A stretch of DNA of 64,000 bases from positions 27,045,001 through 27,109,000 of the forward strand of contig CM049402.1 in assembly GCA_026929865.2 (NCBI GenBank). Direction: 5' to 3'. The position numbers were made by a program, and so were the translations under genes. Below are positions 12,743-24,579 of this stretch, in pieces. The notes below the pieces were generated by a model, which did not search any database, was not told the origin of the DNA, and was given only the letters and a program-made list of their open reading frames with translations. The stretch comes from Hyperoplus lanceolatus (taxonomy: Eukaryota > Chordata > Actinopteri > Uranoscopiformes > Ammodytidae). Every line of letters begins with the position of its first letter. The first letter of the stretch is position 1.

Positions 12743-13346
12743 CACACACATACACACACACCTATACAAACACTGTGCTGTCATTGGTCTGGATCAGTCT
12801 TCTCTCTCTGTCAGACATACAGCCATTATACCTAAACTCTGCCATTACAGAGTTGAAATAGAGCTGTGTACCTTCACATCAAACAGAAACACTAAGCTTG
12901 GATATGATATTGTCATTAAATTGCTCTCGTGTTGCATTCATTTTATTGTTTTAACTCGCAATGCTGTAAACACAACACTGTCCTATTATCACCTTGTGAA
13001 GTTTTTACGGCCGTTGGCAAACAGTTGTTTTTTTGACACTGAGCAACATTATTTTAGAGTTCTGTTTGTGTCCATCTGGTGAATGTAAAAATATATGAGA
13101 AGAAATGAGAAAAAAATATAACGAACCAAGCAGGAAAATTTGGTGGCCGAAGAACAAAAATAATAAGCTTAAAGGTAAATGATATCTTTAAATGATTCAG
13201 AAAGATGAAAGGAACCGCCGAGTTAGGATAATAATCCATTGGTTTGTCCTTTTAGTGGTACCTTTATCATTACACACATATACAGTATATAGTTATTGTT
13301 TGATCATTAATGTAAAGGCTTTGATTAGAGCCTCTTTGCAGTAATA

Positions 13347-13349
<3 letters not shown>
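11827..13349. other. Unassigned stretch with a (CA)n tract
   Basis: An interrupted CA microsatellite lies at 12689-12760. I see no gene or recognisable element in the rest. Confidence 0.5.

Positions 13350-13397
<48 letters not shown>
13350..13397. repeat. (AT)n microsatellite
   Basis: About 23 AT units. Confidence 0.98.
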
Positions 13398-13400
<3 letters not shown>

Positions 13401-13962
13401 AAAGAGAGAGCGAAAAATAAGATACAGACTACGTTTAATTGTGATCAGCACACATTTCAGACAGAAGTGGAAAGAAAACATTCGGAGCTGTTCAGGAGGC
13501 AGAGCATTGTGCAGCTTAGCAACAGGTGAATTTCCCTAAACGAAAAAGTGAATTGATACCATTACTATATATATTTTACTGTGCATTGAACAGCCTGTTA
13601 GTGTGATTTTGCACGGTCACAAAATGATTCAAAATATACTGTGGTATAGAATAACATTATATTTTAAATTGCTCATTGGAAACGCCTTAGCTTCCTTCCA
13701 TTCACCTCTGTAAATACCATCTGTTATAGTGTAGAGTCGTATGAATAAAAAATCGCAACCCTGCATCTCAGCCTTCACTCCTCATGAATGTGCAGTTATA
13801 GTGTGAGTCACGAGCAATTCATTGCAACAAAAAAAATGCCGGAAGGTTCATGTAGCAATAAGACCATTAATATGCAGCAATTCTCATATATAATGTGGTT
13901 CCAAATGGCTTATTGTGTTGTATCGACATGGAACCCTTGTCAAATGTGACAATGTGAGTGGA

Positions 13963-14145
13963 GGGCAATTGTGGTGTAGTGGTTAGAGCCCCCCCCTCCC
14001 CCACCCCCCATAGAAGCTCAGTCTTCAGAAGCAGCACACCATGGGTTCAAGTCCAGCCCATGGTTGTTCTCTGTATGTCAATCCCCTCTCTGCACCAATT
14101 CTTCTCTGTCTCTTCAAACTGTCTAATAAAGCATACAAATTGAGT
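13963..14145 (+). mobile_element. tRNA-derived SINE
   Basis: The tRNA-like head has an A-box-like GGTGTAGTGGTTAGAGC at about 13973-13989 and a B-box GGGTTCAAGTCC at 14043-14054, which together form an internal RNA polymerase III promoter. A non-tRNA body ends with AATAAAGCATA. The same family recurs at 31.69 kb. A C-rich expansion interrupts the head of this copy. Confidence 0.8.
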
Positions 14146-15214
14146 AATATGACAGATTGTACTCATCTGAAATTGGCTGGGTAGAAGTTCAGCTTCACTG
14201 AGGATTAAATGAAACCAATGGTACAGATGACCTGTGAGCTAAGCAATTGATTAATTGGTACTTATCAAGCTTGTCAACCTCCTGCCCTGAGGATATATTA
14301 TGTTCACATATTGATGTCAGACACAGAAAACCGTTCTTACTGCACCATTGACAGCAAATTAGCTTGCAATTAGCAATGTAATAACTGTGAAATGAAAGCA
14401 CTTGTTGGTTGGGTTGTTGTTTTTTTGCAAATTGGTATCATTAAAAATAAGTAAAATAAGCAATTAACAGGTCCTGTTTTTCTTGTTTCCAAATGTATCA
14501 TTTTGCACACATTTGGAAGGAGCCTTGCAAATGGAACAACCTTTGCGCGCGGCTATGACGCAATCGGTCTTCAAATGCAGCCTTCGTAGACCGCAACCCC
14601 TGAATCGAGATACAGCCTGTGTCTCCTTGTAAGTGTGAGAAAAAAAAACAGTGGGTCACTTTGGTACTGAAGAAAACTTTAAAAAGCTGATTGTTTTCTA
14701 TGATGATATTACTAACGTATTTTTTCTTATAAAAGCAGGTGTGTGGATTTGTGTCAGAAAGGTTACTGCAGGGAGATCAATGTGAATCTTCTCCCCAGTT
14801 ATATCATGCCAATCTATACCGCTATTGACACACCACTTTGACCTACGAGGTCTTAGTTTTTTCTGATCTTGCGCTTTAATTAAAATCTGGGCTTTGAAAT
14901 GTCAATGCCTATAGACCATTCATTTCCCTGTATTGTAAAGCAGTCACAGAAGAAACAAGGACAAGGTTGTTTATCCCAGAGATATGTGCATGCCGTGGTG
15001 GTTTATCAGACATGCTTCTTTTGACACCAGTCATTCTCATATGTTTTTATTTTTGCTAGGACGTATGGTTCATATGATATTCACATGGTAATATGTGATA
15101 TAATGGGATTGACTCTTGCATACCAATGTGTTTTCATTAGTTTTTCTCTTGCCAGGCAATGCACTGTAAGTCGGGTCTTTGAGTGGACGGCATTTGATAA
15201 AGAGTATTAATTCA
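14146..15214. other. Unassigned stretch
   Basis: No gene recognised. At 14510-14650 a block with CpG-rich ends could be a decayed MITE, but I could not find matching termini. Confidence 0.4.
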
Positions 15215-15300
15215 TTCACTGTGAATTCACTTCATACACAGTACGGAGAGGTAGCAAATTGTGAGGAGACATTCACTGATTTTATTGCAATAAGGGATTT
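15215..15300 (+). repeat. Fragment of the 16.77-17.12 kb MITE family
   Basis: Aligns imperfectly with 16995-17060. Shared blocks include AGTACGGA, AGGTAGC and ATTCACTGATTTT. Only the interior is present, with no termini. Confidence 0.5.
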
Positions 15301-15320
15301 GTCAACAAATATTCTTCAAC

Positions 15321-15321
<1 letters not shown>

Positions 15322-15376
<55 letters not shown>
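15322..15376. repeat. (AT)n microsatellite
   Basis: About 27 alternating AT units. Confidence 0.98.
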
Positions 15377-15379
<3 letters not shown>

Positions 15380-15422
15380 GTGTCAAAAAATGGTTCAACG
15401 CGCCCAACGCACCTACTAGTCT

Positions 15423-15438
15423 CCCCCCCCCCCCCCCC
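15423..15438. repeat. Poly-C tract
   Basis: A run of about 16 C residues followed by CTCCTCC. Confidence 0.95.
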
Positions 15439-15799
15439 TCCTCCTCCGCCCGATATATTTATTGCCCTAATCAACCATGGCTGCGATCAGACCCGACCCG
15501 ACACAACAGCGATCATGTCCACACAAAAACAACAACAACACGGCCAACAATTGTGCCAAAAGACGTGAGTTTAATAAATGCTATCCGACCGGTACGGTGC
15601 TAACTTGGTTTATCGGCTAAAGCACAGCCGCACATATTCACTGAATTAACCAGGAAGCCCATTCTCCTGGCTCACTTTCCCCACGTCTTCTAACCCAACC
15701 CCGAGCGGCTTCATATCACCAGCCAGCCGCAAATACATTTCCTCCCCGGTTTTTCTCAGCCTCTCTGTTGTCCTCCCACAGTGCCGATGTCCGTGACGT

Positions 15800-16040
15800 C
15801 GGGTCATTCTCCAAGGCTGATTGGCTAACGCGGCTAAACGTCACGCGTTGGAGCAGAAAAAGTTAAATTTTTTGAACTCTGCGCGTTGGTGCGATGGTGC
15901 GGTGACACTTTGGTAACGCGGCTACTGCACCGCTTTACCTCGACATCATCGCGCCTAAACCAATGGTTCCCTATGCAAAAATAGGATTTTTTTACGCCGC
16001 CACCGCACCGAACACGTTTGGTGTGTTCGCACCTTAATAC
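15800..16040. mobile_element. Possible MITE, CpG-rich
   Basis: A GC-rich block with repeated ACGCG and CACCGC motifs, ending ACGTTTGGTGTGTTCGCACC. A similar terminal sequence, GCGTTTGGCGTGTTCTCACC, occurs alone at about 22514-22533, which suggests a family of elements with this end. I could not define the left terminus or a duplication. Confidence 0.35.
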
Positions 16041-16265
16041 CCACATTTTTATCACCAGCTGGTGCAACCGGCCCCCGATCTCGTAATGGAGGAGTTCAAA
16101 TGGAGATATTCTGTGTGCACATCTAACAAAAGGAAGACTCTGTGGCTGGCCCAGAGCTATGTGTGGTCTCTGAGCTCTGGATTTCTTGGACAGACACGAT
16201 AATTCTCTTGCACTTTGTATTTACATTTCCTCAACTGCTTCCCCTATAATTGCTTCTCCCCACAT

Positions 16266-16267
<2 letters not shown>

Positions 16268-16302
<35 letters not shown>
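16268..16302. repeat. (TC)n microsatellite
   Basis: About 17 CT units. Confidence 0.97.
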
Positions 16303-16307
<5 letters not shown>

Positions 16308-16773
16308 AGCTGTCCCTTCTCCAGCCTTTCTTTATTCACTTTTTCTTCTGTTTGACTCTATATTTTTTCCAATTGAGACAGGGCTGGCTCTGCTGACTCA
16401 TCACTGTTTGTTGACTTGTATTTGGCGTATTGATATTTCCTTCCCTTTTCCGAAATGACTGTCTCCAAAGTGATTGACGACAGTGATTCCCCACGGACAG
16501 AATGAAGCCGCATTTATCGACATAAATCCATCTTTTGAATTGCAAATACAGTCTACCCGCCCGGATTTACAGTGATCATTCCTGCTAGGAAACGGGTTCT
16601 TTTCCCCTCTGTTTTTACAGCAAATTAAACGAAAATCTATTTAGGCGGAGCACTGGGTATGAATAATACAGATGTTTAAAGGATAGCTCACTGTTGTTGT
16701 GTTAAGAAAAATGGGAAGCCATGTTCAATCATGCAACGATGGCAGAAATACCTCACAGCTTGTTTTTTTTAAG

Positions 16774-17122
16774 TTAAAGGTGGTGTCAGCGATTCTGGAG
16801 AAAGCTTGTTGTCAAAAACAATATGTGTTGTCCAAATCAGTGAATTTCTCCTGACGATCTGCTGTCTTTCCGCACTGTGGGTGCACTGTGAATACACAGC
16901 CTAGGCTCTGTAAACTGGTATGGAAACAAAGGTGGCTGACATTAGCTTGCAACATGCCCCTTAACAGAGCCTTTAGGTTGTTAACATTTATGAAAACTAA
17001 ATGTGAGTGCACACAGAGTACGGACAGGTAGCCGATCGTGGGGATATTCACTGATTTTGACCAACAAAAAAAAAACGGTTTTGACATGAAACATTCTCCA
17101 GAATGGCTGAATCTACCTTTAA
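16774..17122. mobile_element. TTAAAGG-ended MITE
   Basis: A 349-bp element. The left end reads TTAAAGGTGGTGTCAGCGAT; the right end, on the reverse strand, reads TTAAAGGTAGATTCAGCCAT. The inverted repeats extend about 45 bp with mismatches (TTCTGGAGAA is shared). No coding capacity. Related interior sequence lies at 15.2 kb. Confidence 0.7.
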
Positions 17123-17352
17123 TGGTTTTCTCTCAGTAGTACAATGTGTAAGAATGGCTTTTTTAGGTTTGTTCATTTGAGCCATAGTTTCATTCTGTTG
17201 TTGAGAGCAAATAAAGGTTGAGTGAAACCCCTCCTGTGCTCCCTCTCCACATGTATCCTCTTTCTGTCTGATTCTTCTAAACTGGTGGTGGTGGAGGGTG
17301 TCCTGCAGTTAGTGAGAAAGCTCCAGCCCTCTTTTGCACACCACAGGAGAGC

Positions 17353-17367
17353 TGCCACCAGGGGCTG
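17353..17367 (+). promoter_or_regulatory. Weak CTCF-like motif
   Basis: TGCCACCAGGGGCTG matches part of the CTCF core but lacks one G of the usual run. Weak on its own. Confidence 0.15.
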
Positions 17368-17700
17368 ATAGATGGTGAAGAGGCTGCTCTCTGTGGGGGT
17401 GTCCCTGGATCAAACCCCTGGAGCTCCAACCCTTCCTCTCACGGAGACGGAGACTAGCACCCCACATCGCTCTCTACACAAACCCCATATACACACTTTA
17501 AGATGGATCTTTCTCTCACTTCACACCTTAATTCATGCTGATCTGTTACCTATCTCTCTCTCTGCTGCTGTGAAGAAAGCAGTGGCCTCTCTGGGGGCTT
17601 TGCTCAGACTAGTGATCCTACATGGTATTAATGTGGCCTTTGATATATATATATTGTTTTACGGTCTGGTTTTGAGGAATATCAAATAGTTATCAATTTA

Positions 17701-18110
17701 CACTCACCGGCCACTTTATTAGGTACAGCGGTTCAATTTTCTTGTTACCACATATAACTTATAAGCCAATCACATGCAGCAACTCAATGCATTTAGGCAT
17801 GTAGACCTGGACAGGACAACTTATTGAAGTTAAAACCGAATGGGAAAGTAAGGGGGTTTAAGTGGCTTTGAACATTGCAGTTGATGGTGTCAGACAGGCT
17901 GGTCTGAGTATTTCAGTTTTCACGCAGAACCATCTCTAGGGGTTTACAGGGAATGGCCCAAAAAAGAAAAAATATCCAGTGAGCTGCATTTCTGTGCAGG
18001 AAAATGCCTTGTTGATGTCAGAGGTCAGAGGAGGATGGGCAGACTGGTTTGAGATGAAAGAAAGGCAACAGTAACTCAAAGGAGAAATTTAACTGCTGTA
18101 CATATATTTA
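17701..18110 (+). mobile_element. Truncated Tc1-like element, left end
   Basis: Begins after a TA dinucleotide with CACTCACCGGCCACTTTATT, a terminal sequence I know from teleost Tc1-like elements. Downstream are degraded pieces of the transposase N-terminal DNA-binding region in mixed frames (for example RQAGLSIS near 17893). The right half and the DDE domain are missing. Confidence 0.65.
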
Positions 18111-19415
18111 AATATCATCCAATGTTATTTGTAATAATTAGGGTCCAAGGTCAGTGTAAACCTTAATTGATGAGCTGCACAGAAGAAAGTTGACATCTTA
18201 TCAAAATAAGTTCCTTTGTGCGACTGATGCAGTGGATATAACTTTCATGTGTAGTAGGTCCACAATGTTTTTGCCAAAGACTACAGCACAAAGACTGCAA
18301 GTAGCCGGAAACTTGATCCAGTCTTCCATTATGGTTGTAAGCATCATGGTTCCTCTTAGCATGTATTGAACGTGCCGCTTTTCCAACTATACACCTACTT
18401 CTACTCCTCAACGTTTTCAAGAGATCTGATAACCTTCTGAAGGACAATAAAGGTTATTCACCTATTAATATGTATGCACAATCACTAAACTGGCAGGTTT
18501 GGAGTTTTGCCAGATTTTACCTTTTGGTGTGCTGCAAGCTGTTTGACCATCTGCCGGTACATCAGCATAAATTAAAACAAATCTTTTCACCCTCGTACTT
18601 TGTCATACATATTACACATTTGGCTTATCATATCGTTTAGAATAATCATGCTTCTCGCAAAGTAATGAGCACATCCTGTAGGAATACTGGACTGTGTTTT
18701 GAGCAGTTTTATGATCTAACGTACAGCGTGAAGGACTGACAGATATTTCTGATTAAAGCAACAGTGATAACACGCAGCAGATGCCAACCTACGCACCAAG
18801 ACACATTCACACTTATGGTGCGGACAGGAGTCACAGGAACACATGTCCATAGTGATAGAAAGTGATATGCAGTATATCAGGATAAGGCATAGAAGAAGAT
18901 GTCAAATCATCTCTGTTAAAACTGGAAAAATCTACCATTTTCATTTGTGTAGCCTAATATAACACATAGCAAAGGGCATAATCTGTTAGAGATATGACAC
19001 CAAGTCTGTCCTCAGACTCTCAATTCGGTGACCCCCTCCCCCAGTATTTCATATTGTTTTTTTTTTTTATTAAATTGCATAACAGTTTGAGATACAGTGA
19101 GCGAGAGAGAGAGAGAGAGATTTGGTTAAATTAAATCATGGAGCTCTCAGAAGAGTATGATGACGCTTTGGCTGTGGGGATAATGGACTGTGCCAGTTCG
19201 ACACTTCTAACAGGGATCCATCCAATACCAAGAAGTGAGACAAGATAACACAGCAAATCACCTGTTATTTTTCACTGCTATTCTTGGCGTCTGTATAGTG
19301 CCGTTTCATGCCCTACTCATCCAGATGGTGGGGAGGATAATTGGTGCTCCAAATTTAATGTAGGCTTTTTGCAGTTGTTATTTCACTCGTAGATGCATGT
19401 GCGGGTGTTTCTGAG

Positions 19416-19418
<3 letters not shown>
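18111..19418. other. Unassigned stretch
   Basis: No gene or element recognised; only short A/T runs and a short GA tract at 19103-19120. Confidence 0.5.

Positions 19419-19463
<45 letters not shown>
19419..19463. repeat. (GT)n microsatellite
   Basis: About 22 GT units. Confidence 0.98.
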
Positions 19464-19464
<1 letters not shown>

Positions 19465-20358
19465 ACCCTCACAACAAAAGCATAGCCACGAGAAGCAAAG
19501 TGACACTTGCTGCCGTCCTGGGAGCGAGGGGGGGGGTTGTGTTTTAAGAGCACTGCAGCCCCCCGACACAAACACGCATTATTCATCCCAGCACACTGTA
19601 ATAACTTTAATCTACCTCCTATACACCAGAGTGCTCATTAACTCCATTTCCACAGAGGCTATTTGAGTGACTAAAACACATTAGCACCACAAACAGCGAT
19701 CAAAACATCCCATTTATCTTTGTCTTCCTGTCACCCGTCCCGCAATGCAATCTGATAAACATGCCGGCAAACAATAGAACAAAGAATGCGCGAGGGAAGG
19801 CAGGACAGCCCTCCCACAAACACACCACCAAGAAGAGATAAACAAAATCTTTTCATTCTTTTCTTTTTTTGCACAGGATTATCTGGGTTATTAGTTTTCC
19901 TTCCACGTTAAATGACTGTTGGCTCATTTGACATTCAGGCTGGGTGCAGCAGGGGAGTGGGGTTTGATCCTCCAGAGAGAGCGGCTGACATCATGGTATG
20001 TGATCATGATCAGATGACTACTACAACTACTACTACTACTTCTACTAGTACCATGTATAATACTGCTGCTCCAAACTGTAACCCCATAGGGCCTCACAAA
20101 CTGATGAAGCAAGAGCTTAAATGTCACAGTCTGAACCATACATGCACATTCAGTCTCCCTCTCACAACTGGAAACTGTGGTTTATTTTCATGTCAGTGCA
20201 TCAACCGGTGAACTTGTAGTTTCCCGGTCAGTGCGGAGGACTGTTGCCGTCTGCTATTGTGGTGACTCACTGTGCATCTTGACAACTGTTATGACATGTT
20301 GAGAGACATTGACCAATATGAACACAGAACTTCTCCAGTTCACATGTATACTGTAAGT
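19464..20358. other. Unassigned stretch
   Basis: A short ACT trinucleotide tract lies at 20020-20045. A 99-codon open frame spans it but looks like chance. Confidence 0.5.
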
Positions 20359-20611
20359 CACATGTGTCAAACTCAAGGCATCTGGCCCGCGACACGTTTT
20401 GATCTGGCCCGCGAATCAATTCGGCCGATTTGAATCAATTCTATTTTTTTTTTTTAATGGAGTCTGTGCCATATCCGCACGTCGCATACACTCCCAACTG
20501 TTAGGAAACTTACGTGGCTTACAGCTAGGAATGTCTGCTGAAAGTTCCACAGCTCAGGATTTTAAGCCATGAATTGATGAACTTGCATCTAAGAAGAGCT
20601 GCTCACTCCAG

Positions 20612-20626
20612 CCGCTAGGGGGCAGC
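20612..20626 (+). promoter_or_regulatory. CTCF-like motif inside the hAT element
   Basis: CCGCTAGGGGGCAGC fits the CTCF core well. It lies inside the transposon at 20.4 kb, in a part not shared with the second copy. Binding is untested. Confidence 0.4.
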
Positions 20627-21033
20627 CAAAATAAAAAAAAGCAGATTTTAGCAACGTGGTAAATGGCAATCTTGCTTCACCGCTATTAATGTTTCCTCCA
20701 GTGCTTTATGGCAAAGTAAAAACCAAAAAAATAATAATACAATGAAAAAAAATATATTTTTAAGTGCTGAACAATTAATGTACTAGCCAGCGCGGTGTGT
20801 CTGCGGCTCTGCGCGTGCAAAAGGAGCAGGAGCATGCTAGTGTAGGCCTACAAGATTTATTTTCTAATTTTCCATGCTGCTTTATTTTTATGTTTTAAAT
20901 TGGGAAAAACTTATTCCAAAACAACCAATATTGTATTTAAAAATAAATAAAAACAGTGTATTTTGTACTGTCTGCATGTTTGCACAAAATGTGTCCCTGT
21001 ACATATAGTAAACAAAATTGGACAAAAGTGCCT

Positions 21034-21074
21034 GTAGTATTTGTGTATTCAAACAAGGAATACACAAATACTAC
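21034..21074. repeat. Perfect 17-bp hairpin
   Basis: GTAGTATTTGTGTATTC and its exact reverse complement are separated by a 7-base loop, within the hAT element. Function unknown. Confidence 0.9.
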
Positions 21075-21462
21075 ATTATTAGTGCGTATTGGCATCTTTG
21101 AGCAAAATACCCCCAAAATTTTTGCTGCGGCGCCCCACGCCGCACCTCTTATTCCCATGGCCAGCAGCAACCTTTACTAATACATTTCCTGGAGGGTACA
21201 GAGATCCCTTTTGATCCGTGATAATGTAGGTTACATTTGTAGGCTGAATGATAAAGCATATTACTGAAAAATAAAACTATAGATTTGGAGTTGACATATG
21301 TACGTTATTTTGCCATTATTTTACTGGTCTGGCCCACTTGAAATCAGAGAGGCTGTATGTGGCCCTCGAACCAAAATGAGTTTGACACCCCTGCTGTAAG
21401 TCCTTGAGCAAGGCAATGAATGAAGCCCACATTTTTCCCAATGGTGCGGCCAATACAATGAG

Positions 21463-21516
<54 letters not shown>

Positions 21517-21541
21517 TGTGTGCGTGTGTGTGTGTGTGTGT
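21463..21541. repeat. (GT)n microsatellite
   Basis: A GT run with single GC and TA interruptions. Confidence 0.98.
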
Positions 21542-22158
21542 CCAAAAACATGTCTTAATGGGTACAAAAATGTGGCACCTAATGTAAGGCAGATCACACA
21601 ATTGGTGGTGTATGTATGGAAGCACATGGGGCATCAATATGCATAGTAAACACATTAATCAGTTAAAAAAATGAAGTAATGTGATTGTATTCAAATTGAG
21701 GCTATCAGAAAATATTAGAAATAACCAATATTTCTACTTAAGCAATAGCACACGAGAGGGAGCATGCTGTCGCTCTATATCAGCACTGCTGTGATTTGGT
21801 CGTAATAAACTGTCCCTCCAGAAGAAGGCTACATACAAAATAAACAATGCACATTCAAAAATACGATTGGTCCTGGAGTATATAAGCACTAACAACATGA
21901 AATGAAAAAATGCAGTGCATGGACAAGCTATGGTTTTGACAAAATTGGATAAATCTCTTTGCAAGTCTTTACAAGGTTTTGTCAGTGAATGTGCTTCAGT
22001 GTTATTTCAGTTCTAGAAGTAGATACCACATCAACAAACTTCTCCTGCGGCAATTTATTCTAGTCAATATTTTTCTTCCTCTTTAGCACCAAGTGACCTC
22101 CCCAGCCTCATTAAAAAAATCATTCCCTAATATGTCCCTAACAACCACCTTACTCTCA
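21542..22158. other. Unassigned stretch
   Basis: No gene or element recognised. Confidence 0.5.

Positions 22159-22212
<54 letters not shown>
22159..22212. repeat. (CA)n microsatellite
   Basis: About 26 CA units. Confidence 0.98.
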
Positions 22213-22214
<2 letters not shown>

Positions 22215-22640
22215 GTGTTCCTTAATCATGTTTATCTATCTACATGTCTGTCTAATTTGTCTCTTATTTATTCAACAGCCCAATTTATAATTTGTTTTCA
22301 TTCAATGTAATTAATGAGTTATTTGTGTGATGTATTCCTACAGAGTGTCATTCTATTCAGCCAATGCTGTTAATACTCAAACTGCAAACGCACGGACAGA
22401 GGGAGAGTGGGTAACACTTTACAATAAGGTACTGTGGTGGATTTGAATAGCCTCTATTCATCAAGAGTTGCTGAGCAGATCTAAAACGCACCCAACTCTA
22501 AACGCACCCAACGCGTTTGGCGTGTTCTCACCTTAACAGTTTCGGTAATTCTTTGGTGCTGTGTTGCTGTCATTTCTTCCCCATTTTTCTCCTCTCATTG
22601 AGCACTTCACAATGTGCGAAACAGCGCCCCTTTACATTTA

Positions 22641-24271
22641 CACTCAACAAAAATATAAACGCAACACTTTTGTTTTTGCTCCCATTTTTCATGAGATGGA
22701 CTTAAAGATCTAGAATTCATTCCAGATACACAATATTACCATTTCTCTCAAACATTGTTCACAAATCTGTCTAAATGTGTGATGGTGAGCACTTCTGCTT
22801 TGCTGATATAATCCATCCCACCTCACAGGTGTGCCACATCAAGATGCTGATCTGACATCATGATTAGTGCACAGGTGTGCCTTAGACTGTCCACAATAAA
22901 AGGCCACTCTGAAATGTGCATTTTTTTGCTTTGTTGGGGTTCTGGGGACTCAGAACCAGTCAGTATCTGGTGTGACCACCATTTGCCTCATGCAGTGCAA
23001 CACATCTTCTTCGCATAGAGTTTATCAGATTGTCAATTGTGGCCTGTGGAATGTTGGTCCACTCCTCTTCAATGGCTGTGCGAAGTTGCTGGATATTAGT
23101 GGGAAGTGGTGCACGCTGTCGTATACGCCGGTCAAGCACATCCCAAACATGCTCAATGGGTGACATGTCCGGTGAGTATGCTGGCCATGCAAGAACTGGG
23201 ACATTTTCAGCTTCCAAGAATTGTGTACAGGTCCTTGCAACATGGGGCCGTGCATTATCTTGCTGAAACGTGAGGTGATGTTCATGGATGTATGGCACAA
23301 CAATGGGCCTCAGGATCTCATCACGGTATCTCTGTGCATTCAAAATGCCATCAATAAAATGCACCTGCATTCTTCGTCCATAACAGATGCCTGCCCATAC
23401 CATAACCCCACCACCACCATGGGCCACTTGATCCACAACATTGACATCAGAAAAGCGCTCACCCACACAACGCCACACACGCTGTCTGCCATCTGCCCTG
23501 AACAATGTAAACCGAGATTCATCCGTGAAGAGAACACCTCTCCAACGTGCCAGACGCCATCGAATGTGAGCATTTGCCCACTCAAGTCTGTTACGGCGAC
23601 GAGCTGGAGTCAGGTCAAGACCCCGATGAGGACGACGAGCATGCAGTTGAGCTTCCCTGAGACGGTTTCTGACAGTTTGTGCAGAAATTGTTTGGTTATG
23701 CAAACCAATTGTTTCAGCAGCTGTCTCAGTGGCTGGTCTCAGACGGTCTTGGAGGTGAACCTGCTGGATGTTGAGGTCCTGGGCTGGTGTGGTTACACGT
23801 GGTCTGCGGTTGTGAGGCCGGTTGGATGTACTGCCATATTCTCTGAAACGCCTTTGGAGATGGCTTATGGTGGAGAAATGAACATTCAATGCACGAGCAA
23901 CAGAGCTGGTTGACATTCCTGCTGTCAGCATGCCAATTGCACGCTCCCTCAATGCTTGTGGCATCTGTGGCATTTTGCTATGAGACAAAACTTCACATTT
24001 CAGAGTGGCCTTTTATTGTGGACAGTCTAAGGCACACCTGTGCACTAATCATGATGTCAGATCAGCATCTTTATGTGGCACACCTGTGAGGTGGGATGGA
24101 TTATCTCAGCAAAGCAGAAGTGCTCACTATCACACATTTAAACAGATTTGTGTACAATGTTTGAGAGAAGTGGTAATATTGTGTATCTGGAATGAATTTT
24201 AGATCTTTAAGTCCATCTCATGAAAAATGGGAGCAAAAACAAAAGTGTTGCGTTTATATTTTTGTTGAGTG
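22641..24271 (-). mobile_element. Complete Tc1-like transposon
   Basis: A 1631-bp element flanked by TA on both sides (22639-22640 and 24272-24273). The terminal inverted repeats are about 278 bp each (22641-22918 and 23994-24271) and begin CACTCAACAAAAATATAAAC. I count roughly eight mismatches between them, so the copy is recent. It contains one uninterrupted transposase frame on the reverse strand, spanning nearly the whole region between the repeats. Of all elements in the window, only this one shows every part needed for cut-and-paste movement. Confidence 0.95.
22960..23973 (-). CDS. Tc1/mariner DD34E transposase
   Basis: A 337-residue transposase that excises the element and inserts it at TA. 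The start is the ATG at 23973 (MPQMPQALRER); the frame is open further upstream but only through a TTG. The N-terminal third holds paired helix-turn-helix segments (ARALNVHFSTISHLQRRF, residues about 26-43) and a basic RRPR stretch at about 56-59. The catalytic triad is intact: Asp151 in LFTDESRF, Asp239 in FQQDNARPHVA and Glu274 in SPDMSPIEHVWD. The spacing between the last two is 34 residues, as expected for DD34E. The length is normal for Tc1 proteins, with no stop or frameshift. Whether it is active needs experiment. Confidence 0.95.
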   Translation of the reverse strand: MPQMPQALRERAIGMLTAGMSTSSVARALNVHFSTISHLQRRFREYGSTSNRPHNRRPRVTTPAQDLNIQQVHLQDRLRPATETAAETIGLHNQTISAQTVRNRLREAQLHARRPHRGLDLTPARRRNRLEWANAHIRWRLARWRGVLFTDESRFTLFRADGRQRVWRCVGERFSDVNVVDQVAHGGGGVMVWAGICYGRRMQVHFIDGILNAQRYRDEILRPIVVPYIHEHHLTFQQDNARPHVARTCTQFLEAENVPVLAWPAYSPDMSPIEHVWDVLDRRIRQRAPLPTNIQQLRTAIEEEWTNIPQATIDNLINSMRRRCVALHEANGGHTRY

Positions 24272-24579
24272 TAGATTCTGAAGATGCGGCAAAACACAAT
24301 ACTGCACACTATATGTCCGCGAGGAAGCCAGCCCGAGCTGGCATCCCTTAGTGAAAAAAAGAAAGAAGGATTGACCAATCAGGTGAGGCTATTGTCTTGC
24401 CACTGCCCTCCTGTGATTGGTCAGGAGGGTGTCATGAGGGTGCCAAGGGAAGCCACTCAGCCCTTGGCTTCACACCAATCAAATCAAAGCATCATTATCA
24501 ACGTCACTGAAATGTAACAACAATAACAATAGCGGGAGATTAGCATGTTTGCATTGTTATCATATTAGCAAGAACAGTT

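Larger units (their letters stand above)
20359..21393. mobile_element. Non-autonomous hAT element (copy 1 of family)
   Basis: Flanked by a perfect 8-bp duplication, CTGTAAGT, at 20351-20358 and 21394-21401. The ends are inverted: CACATGTGTCAAACTC on the left and, on the reverse strand, CAGGGGTGTCAAACTC on the right, so the left terminus carries mutations. The sequence just inside both ends is rich in TGGCCC. The left 240 bp match the element at 37590-38635 closely (for example TCTGCTGAAAGTTCCACAGC). No transposase frame. Confidence 0.9.

Noticed and set aside
14510-14860. Possible MITE with CpG-rich edges
   Set aside because: No matching inverted ends or target duplication found.
23221-23913. 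230-codon plus-strand frame
   Set aside because: It is the antisense shadow of the Tc1 transposase.
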